A stretch of DNA of 5,761 bases from NCBI GenBank assembly GCA_949127925.1, contig CASBQX010000168.1, forward strand, positions 1-5,761, written 5' to 3'. The notes below the pieces were generated by a model. It ran no database searches, was not told the DNA's origin, and saw only the letters and a list, made by a program, of their open reading frames with translations. Below, in pieces: positions 1-3,840 of the stretch (position 1 is its first letter; each line of letters opens with the position of its first letter). The DNA is from Synechococcales cyanobacterium PMM_0002 (lineage in GTDB: Bacteria > Cyanobacteriota > Cyanobacteriia > Elainellales > Elainellaceae). The translations under genes were made by a program, and so were the position numbers.

Positions 1-55
1 CTCCAAAGGCTTTTCGTCCGACTTGTTGAGCGTGAATTAAGATCGGGTTGTCCAT
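1..55 (-). CDS. 5' end of an unrecognised protein-coding gene, cut by the window edge
   Basis: Reading leftwards from an ATG whose complement is at 53-55, 18 codons stay open to the window edge and give MDNPILIHAQQVGRKAFG. A good Shine-Dalgarno sequence (AGGAGA, complement at 65-70) lies 9 nt upstream of this ATG, which is the main reason to call a gene on so little sequence. A second in-frame ATG lies three codons earlier (complement at 62-64), but it touches the Shine-Dalgarno directly, so the inner ATG is preferred. The visible residues show no signal peptide or motif that I recognise, so no function is offered. The gene has the same direction as the peptidase gene, 226 bp downstream of that gene's stop, and probably has its own promoter. 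Confidence 0.55.
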   Translation of the reverse strand, partial: MDNPILIHAQQVGRKAFG

Positions 56-64
56 GTTTAGCAT

Positions 65-70
65 TCTCCT
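65..70 (-). promoter_or_regulatory. Ribosome binding site of the partial gene at the left edge
   Basis: The minus strand reads AGGAGA followed by 9 nt and then ATG. This near-consensus site supports a real translation start at 55. It argues against the in-frame ATG at 64, which would have no spacing. Confidence 0.55.
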
Positions 71-150
71 AAAAGCCTCAAATCCAGTCTAGACGGACTT
101 GTGTGTACACGGTAGCCCCAAGGAGAGGGACTTTGAGAGCTTTTCCGGCT

Positions 151-173
151 CCCCTCGCCCTTTGGGAGAGGGG
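151..173. repeat. GC-rich hairpin, probably a dispersed intergenic repeat
   Basis: CCCCTCGCCC (151-160) pairs with GGGAGAGGGG (164-173) around a TTT loop, with one G/A mismatch in a 10-bp stem. It is followed by GGCTGGGGGTGAGGGC. The C-rich/G-rich wording resembles short palindromic repeats that recur between genes in many bacterial genomes, cyanobacteria included; that is recollection, not a search. It lies about 110 bp downstream of the peptidase stop, on the transcribed side. Neither strand has a T-run after the stem, so it is not a standard intrinsic terminator. The rest of the 56-281 spacer holds only two 8-bp palindromes (87-94, 103-110) and a short direct repeat. Confidence 0.5.
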
Positions 174-240
174 CTGGGGGTGAGGGCTAAAACTACAGTT
201 CTCAACGTGGACTTGGTTTAAGTTTTGGATTGATCGCCCA

Positions 241-257
241 ACTCAAAACTCAAAACT
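241..257. repeat. Short direct repeat, 7-bp unit ACTCAAA
   Basis: ACTCAAA occurs twice in tandem, followed by a partial ACT, just past the peptidase stop codon. Its right part, CAAAACTTA (251-259), can also pair with TAAGTTTTG (219-227) across a 23-nt loop. That is a weak 9-bp hairpin without a T-run. It may be remnant low-complexity spacer DNA, and no function is inferred. Confidence 0.35.
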
Positions 258-281
258 TATTCAATCTAATTCCCTTCCCAC

Positions 282-1901
282 CTATGGGGCTGAGGTCGTC
301 CACCAAGCTAGGGCATAGGGCTGCGTTTTTTCGTTGACGCGATCGCGATAGACGACGCGAATTTTGTAGCGCCCAGCGGCGGCTACCGGATGGAAAATGT
401 GCTCAACGCTATCGACCTGGCTGACAGACGACCAAACGGCATCATCTACATCGTTATCATCTGCTCGCATCAGGTAAATATCCAGGTTGTTTAACCCTTT
501 GTCTTCAAAGGTTTCGCCCACATCAAACAGCCCATTTCGATTGGCATCGTTGAGGTTGACAACGCGGTTCCAGGCCAACGTGGCCGCCACGTAGCTGCCT
601 GCTTTTAGGGGCTGCTGAATCACGTAGTCCTGGTGTTTGGGCACATCGTTGGTGGTGCCTACGCTGCTGTAGTCCCAGCCAATGGCAGGCACCGCCGCTG
701 CCGAACTCCACTGACCAGGGCTAAACTGCAAAATGGCTCGGTAGGCATTCAAGTGCCCAGTGCCCATGCTGGCGTTGAGCGGAATTGCTTGGTCGGCGTA
801 GGCATCAGATTGCAGCCAACCGACGTTGCGTTGATCGACTACCGTGCGGGTCATGCCCAACAGGAGACCATCGCCTGGATCTTGCACTTTGTCCGTCGAG
901 TTCATCAAAATGGCTTTGATCACTTCATTGCGACGAGCATCTAGGCTCCAGTTGGCCTGCTTTTCACGGATTTGGCGATCGCCATATTCTTGAACCAAGG
1001 CCACCATTGCAGTGACATGAGGTGCGGCAAAACTGGTGCCCGTCCCTGCTGGGTTGCTTGGCGTTCCATCTGGTTCGATGGTAGGAATGCTGGTGCCAGG
1101 AGCCATCAGGCTAACTGAGCGGCGATCGCCCACATTGCTTTCTGGCTCGGCAGCGCGATTGTAAATTGGCGGCGGCTCACTGCCCAAGTCAAACGAGCTA
1201 ACCTTGCGAAAAACGCCATTCACCTCGCTAGAATTGGCGATCGTCATGCCATTAAAGTTATCGGTAGGAATGGGAATCCCACCCCGGCCTTGGTTACCCG
1301 CAATCACATACAGCACATTGTGTTGATTAGCAGACCAGTCAATGCACTGAGTTAGCAGCGCATTGCCATCCAACACCGCGTTGGGTCGAGGGTCTTGAGC
1401 CAGCGACTCGCCAAAACTAAAGTTAATTGCCCGCACGTCATCGCCGTTTTGCAGAGCCACCGTTTGGGAGGCCAGACATTCTTCCGCCTGCCCCCCTTGC
1501 TGTTCAAATCCACTTGCAGCTGAATAAAGCCGAGCATCAGGAGCCACCCCCTGCAAAAATTTATCGCTGCTGACCATAATGCTGGCGACATTGGCCGCAT
1601 GGGGATCAACATAGTCGTTCGGGCTAGCCAACCCATCTCGGTAAAATAGCCGCCCTAGATTAACGACAAAATTTCCTGCCGCCACCTTGTCTAACCCAAA
1701 CTGTGCCGGACGGCCAATCTCGACTTGCCCAATGGCAATTTTGCGACCCGTCAAATTGTAAGGCGGTGCCTGAAGGCGGCGCACATCAATGCCACCCTCG
1801 TCCATTGAGTTGACCAATGCTAGGACAGGAGCACTGGCTAAGGCAAGCAGCGTGCCACCCACCAACCATCCAAACCGCTTTACTCTATGGCGCTGAGCCA
1901 T
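282..1901 (-). CDS. Exported subtilisin-like serine peptidase (S8 family) with C-terminal beta domain
   Basis: This is a 539-residue protein. Residues 1-29 look like a Sec signal peptide: basic MAQRHRVKR, a hydrophobic core, then APVLA. The subtilase domain runs to about residue 390. The catalytic-serine motif is GTSFAAPHV (S290), and the oxyanion Asn is N203 in VIAGN. The histidine motif is HAANVASIM (H101) rather than HGTHVAGI. Where subtilases have the DTG aspartate, this protein reads IAIGQVEIGRP (55-65) with no Asp; E61 is the nearest acidic residue. Residues about 400-539 resemble the beta-rich C-terminal domain of KP-43-type subtilases (ATLAW, NNLDIYLM). They contain a Dx(N)x(N)GxxDxGE loop at 452-463 that probably binds calcium. 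The only two cysteines in the precursor, C142 and C186, could form a disulfide. The reading frame stays open back to 2120, inside rpe. I chose the start at 1901 because GGAGAG lies 6 nt upstream and the signal peptide begins there. Export and the subtilase fold are well supported; substrate and activity are unknown. Confidence 0.9.
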   Translation of the reverse strand: MAQRHRVKRFGWLVGGTLLALASAPVLALVNSMDEGGIDVRRLQAPPYNLTGRKIAIGQVEIGRPAQFGLDKVAAGNFVVNLGRLFYRDGLASPNDYVDPHAANVASIMVSSDKFLQGVAPDARLYSAASGFEQQGGQAEECLASQTVALQNGDDVRAINFSFGESLAQDPRPNAVLDGNALLTQCIDWSANQHNVLYVIAGNQGRGGIPIPTDNFNGMTIANSSEVNGVFRKVSSFDLGSEPPPIYNRAAEPESNVGDRRSVSLMAPGTSIPTIEPDGTPSNPAGTGTSFAAPHVTAMVALVQEYGDRQIREKQANWSLDARRNEVIKAILMNSTDKVQDPGDGLLLGMTRTVVDQRNVGWLQSDAYADQAIPLNASMGTGHLNAYRAILQFSPGQWSSAAAVPAIGWDYSSVGTTNDVPKHQDYVIQQPLKAGSYVAATLAWNRVVNLNDANRNGLFDVGETFEDKGLNNLDIYLMRADDNDVDDAVWSSVSQVDSVEHIFHPVAAAGRYKIRVVYRDRVNEKTQPYALAWWTTSAP

Positions 1902-1907
1902 GTTTTT

Positions 1908-1913
1908 CTCTCC
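1908..1913 (-). promoter_or_regulatory. Ribosome binding site that fixes the peptidase start
   Basis: The minus strand reads GGAGAG, 6 nt, then ATG at 1901. This decides between the short start and the longer open frame reaching 2120, whose extra 73 residues would overlap the rpe 5' end and place the signal peptide internally. Confidence 0.65.
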
Positions 1914-2006
1914 ACAACCTGTAAATTTGAAGTTTTGGATAATCTGACGGACGGTGCTCAAGAGGAGGGGTGACATTTTGTTAAACTGAATACCACGCAG
2001 CATCCC

Positions 2007-2012
2007 AGGAGA
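2007..2012 (+). promoter_or_regulatory. Ribosome binding site of rpe
   Basis: AGGAGA lies 10 nt before the ATG at 2023. It supports that start, which gives an N-terminus only a few residues longer than the conserved IAPSILSAD block. Confidence 0.65.
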
Positions 2013-2022
2013 ACTTACCCCT

Positions 2023-2730
2023 ATGACCCCAACCTCGCCCAGCAAGCCCATCGTAATTGCTCCATCTATCCTATCAGCAGATTTCAGTCGCCTGGGTGAG
2101 GAAATTTCTGCGATAGACAAAGCCGGAGCCGACTGGATTCATGTAGATGTGATGGATGGCCGCTTTGTCCCCAACATTACCATTGGTCCTTTGATTGTTG
2201 AAGCCATTCGCCCCTATACCCAAAAGCCGCTGGATGTTCACTTAATGATTGTGGAACCCGAAAAATACGTAGCGGATTTTGCTAAAGCGGGTGCCGATCA
2301 TATCTACGTCCATGCGGAGCACAATGCGTCGCCTCACCTGCATCGCACCTTGGGTCAAATTAAGGAATTGGGTAAGAAGGCTGGGGTGGTGTTGAATCCG
2401 GGTAGCCCACTGGAGCTGATTGAGTATGTATTGGAACTGTGCGACTTGGTGCTGATTATGAGCGTTAACCCTGGGTTTGGCGGTCAGAGCTTTATCCCTG
2501 GCATGGTGCCCAAAATTCGCCAATTGCGCCAAATGTGCGATGAGCGCGGTCTAGACCCCTGGATTGAAGTAGACGGCGGCCTAAAAATCAACAACACCTG
2601 GCAGGTGCTAGAAGCGGGCGCAAATGCGATCGTAGCTGGCTCTGCGGTGTTCAACGCCCCCGACTACGCTGAGGCGATCGCCGGTATTCGCAACAGCAAA
2701 CGCCCCGAACCTGCTCTAGCCACGGCATAA
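2023..2730 (+). CDS. rpe: Ribulose-phosphate 3-epimerase
   Basis: This cytoplasmic TIM-barrel enzyme interconverts D-ribulose 5-phosphate and D-xylulose 5-phosphate. It serves the regenerative part of the Calvin cycle and the pentose phosphate pathway. The 235 residues are of usual family length and carry all the signatures in order: APSILSADF (13-21), [13 protein letters not shown] (39-51), DVHLMI (71-76), [12 protein letters not shown] (146-157) and IEVDGG (181-186). The expected metal ligands are H40, D42, H73 and D184; D42 and D184 are also the acid/base pair by family knowledge. The glycine-rich loop at 151-154 and the AGSAVF segment (205-210) fit the phosphate site. The gene is intact, divergent from the peptidase gene and convergent with the TPR gene, so it is probably a single-gene transcript. 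Nothing in the sequence shows how it is regulated. Confidence 0.97.
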   Translation: MTPTSPSKPIVIAPSILSADFSRLGEEISAIDKAGADWIHVDVMDGRFVPNITIGPLIVEAIRPYTQKPLDVHLMIVEPEKYVADFAKAGADHIYVHAEHNASPHLHRTLGQIKELGKKAGVVLNPGSPLELIEYVLELCDLVLIMSVNPGFGGQSFIPGMVPKIRQLRQMCDERGLDPWIEVDGGLKINNTWQVLEAGANAIVAGSAVFNAPDYAEAIAGIRNSKRPEPALATA

Positions 2731-2740
2731 GCGCATCACG

Positions 2741-2780
2741 CGACCTATGGGAGCGAGCGGCTGTTCGCTCCCATAGGTCG
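2741..2780. terminator. Perfect 16-bp inverted repeat between convergent genes, probable bidirectional terminator
   Basis: CGACCTATGGGAGCGA (2741-2756) is exactly complementary to TCGCTCCCATAGGTCG (2765-2780). Two inner bases can also pair (one G-U, one C-G), leaving a 4-nt loop. It starts 10 bp after the rpe stop and ends 19 bp before the TPR stop, where a terminator shared by two convergent genes is expected. Neither side has a T-run, so it is not a textbook intrinsic terminator. It could instead be a dispersed palindromic repeat or an RNA 3'-end stabiliser. Confidence 0.6.
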
Positions 2781-2799
2781 TCTGCTGTAGTTGGGGTGA

Positions 2800-3696
2800 T
2801 TAACGAATCTGGCTTTGAGCCTGCTGCAATAGCTGAGCCGCGCTAGCCGCCCAGCGGCTGTTGCCCTGAGAGCTATACAGGGTTTGGGCATATTGAAAGA
2901 CGCGTCGCGCTTCGGGGTAATTGTTTTGGCGCAAGAAGACCAGCCCCGCCCCATAGTAGGCATTGGCATAGCTAGGGTTGGCTTCGGCAGAGCGCCGGAA
3001 TGCCTGGAGCGCCCGGTTGAGGTCTCCCTGCTGCATTAGCACCGAACCCAAACTGTAGTGGGCTTCGGCATAGCGAGGGTTGATGGCGATCGCCCGTTCA
3101 AATGAACGAATTGCCTCTGACGGTTGCCGCTGTTCGTCATAAATTAGGCCGAGATGGTAAGACGGCTCAGCCGCGCTGGGGCTAAGCCGAGCCGCCTGTT
3201 GGAGTGCGGCGATCGCTTGGGGTTGACTGCCCTGCCGCCGTCGCACCAGCCCCAAATTGTAATAGGCAATGCCTAGGTTGGGATCGAGCTGAGTGGCGCG
3301 CTGCAAATATTGCCCCGCCAAATCTAAATTGCTGCCTTCTAGCAGCGCCGCTCCCAAATTAGCAAACGCCAGCGCAAATCCCGGATCGGCCTGCGTCGCC
3401 TGATAAAAAGCCGTGGCCGACGCCTGGAGGTCGCTCTTTTGCCGCAATGCCAAACCCAAATTGTAGTAGGCCGGAGCCAGCCGTGGGTTAGCTTGGGTAG
3501 CCTGCTGAAAGGCCGCGATCGCAGCATCTAGTTGACCATTTTGAATCAGCTGAATGCCCCGGCTCATCTCTGGTACACCGGCTTCAACCGGGCTACCCTC
3601 TCGCGGAATAGTAATCTGAGCCAGCCCTGGCGCGGGGCTGCCCAGCAGCAGGGCAAGTCCAAGTAAAACACTAAAGCGGCGGGTGGAGACAAGCAT
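2800..3696 (-). CDS. Exported tetratricopeptide-repeat protein
   Basis: The product has 298 residues. Residues 1-26 form a likely signal peptide (STRR, then a leucine-rich core, then PGLA before Q27), so the protein should act in the periplasm or at the thylakoid lumen or envelope side. Residues 44-277 hold seven TPR units. Six consecutive units of exactly 34 residues (74-107, 108-141, 142-175, 176-209, 210-243, 244-277) follow a slightly shorter first unit (44-73). They show the expected pattern of YYNLGL-type starts, a central A and terminal P (for example NPRY, DPGF, DPNL). The last unit lacks the closing proline and runs into a Q/A/S-rich tail. TPR arrays bind proteins, but the partner cannot be read from sequence. 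The ATG at 3696 is preferred over an in-frame TTG at 3708, although only a weak GGAT precedes it. The gene lies 144 bp downstream of recJ on the same strand. Confidence 0.85.
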   Translation of the reverse strand: MLVSTRRFSVLLGLALLLGSPAPGLAQITIPREGSPVEAGVPEMSRGIQLIQNGQLDAAIAAFQQATQANPRLAPAYYNLGLALRQKSDLQASATAFYQATQADPGFALAFANLGAALLEGSNLDLAGQYLQRATQLDPNLGIAYYNLGLVRRRQGSQPQAIAALQQAARLSPSAAEPSYHLGLIYDEQRQPSEAIRSFERAIAINPRYAEAHYSLGSVLMQQGDLNRALQAFRRSAEANPSYANAYYGAGLVFLRQNNYPEARRVFQYAQTLYSSQGNSRWAASAAQLLQQAQSQIR

Positions 3697-3775
3697 AAGA
3701 TCCGGCAAGTTGGACGTTGACCAATGGACTCTAAGGGTAATACAGAAGATGTCTTACTAGATCGCCTGCCCATTG

Positions 3776-3820
3776 CATTCTGCCAAGTAGGGCATGGCAG
3801 TGCTATGCCCCTACAGAATG
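3776..3820. repeat. Imperfect long palindrome, probable dispersed intergenic repeat
   Basis: The outer arms CATTCTG (3776-3782) and CAGAATG (3814-3820) flank inner arms TAGGGCAT (3788-3795) and ATGCCCCTA (3805-3813). There is a 5-nt bulge (CCAAG) on the left and one extra C on the right; G3797-C3803 and C3798-G3802 may extend the stem. The gene context is the spacer between recJ and the TPR gene, 20 bp past the recJ stop. It resembles TAGGGGCAT-type palindromes that I recall as frequent between cyanobacterial genes, though this was not searched. No T-run follows on the minus strand, so termination of recJ is possible but not shown. The remainder of 3697-3775 shows nothing clear. Confidence 0.5.
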
Positions 3821-3840
3821 TGTCGCATCCTTCAGGCGAA

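Larger units (their letters stand above)
1902..2022. promoter_or_regulatory. Divergent intergenic region holding the peptidase and rpe promoters
   Basis: These 121 bp separate the start codons of two divergent genes, so promoters for both should lie here or slightly inside the genes. The region is richer in A+T than its flanks around 1921-1944 and 1974-1992. I could find no -35/-10 pair with sensible spacing on either strand. Isolated hexamers such as GTGACA (1970-1975), TAAACT (1982-1987) and GATTAT on the minus strand (1939-1944) lack partners. The call rests on gene arrangement, not on a promoter motif. Confidence 0.45.

Noticed and set aside
633..944. Plus-strand 103-residue open frame inside the peptidase gene
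   Set aside because: It is antisense to conserved peptidase sequence, with no motif and no upstream signal.
1902..2022. A sigma-70-type promoter for rpe or the peptidase gene
   Set aside because: Single hexamers such as GTGACA and TAAACT occur, but none pairs with a partner at 16-18 bp. Naming one would be arbitrary.
3697..3708. TTG start at 3708 for the TPR protein
   Set aside because: It adds only four residues before a normal signal peptide that begins at the ATG at 3696, and no ribosome binding site precedes the TTG.
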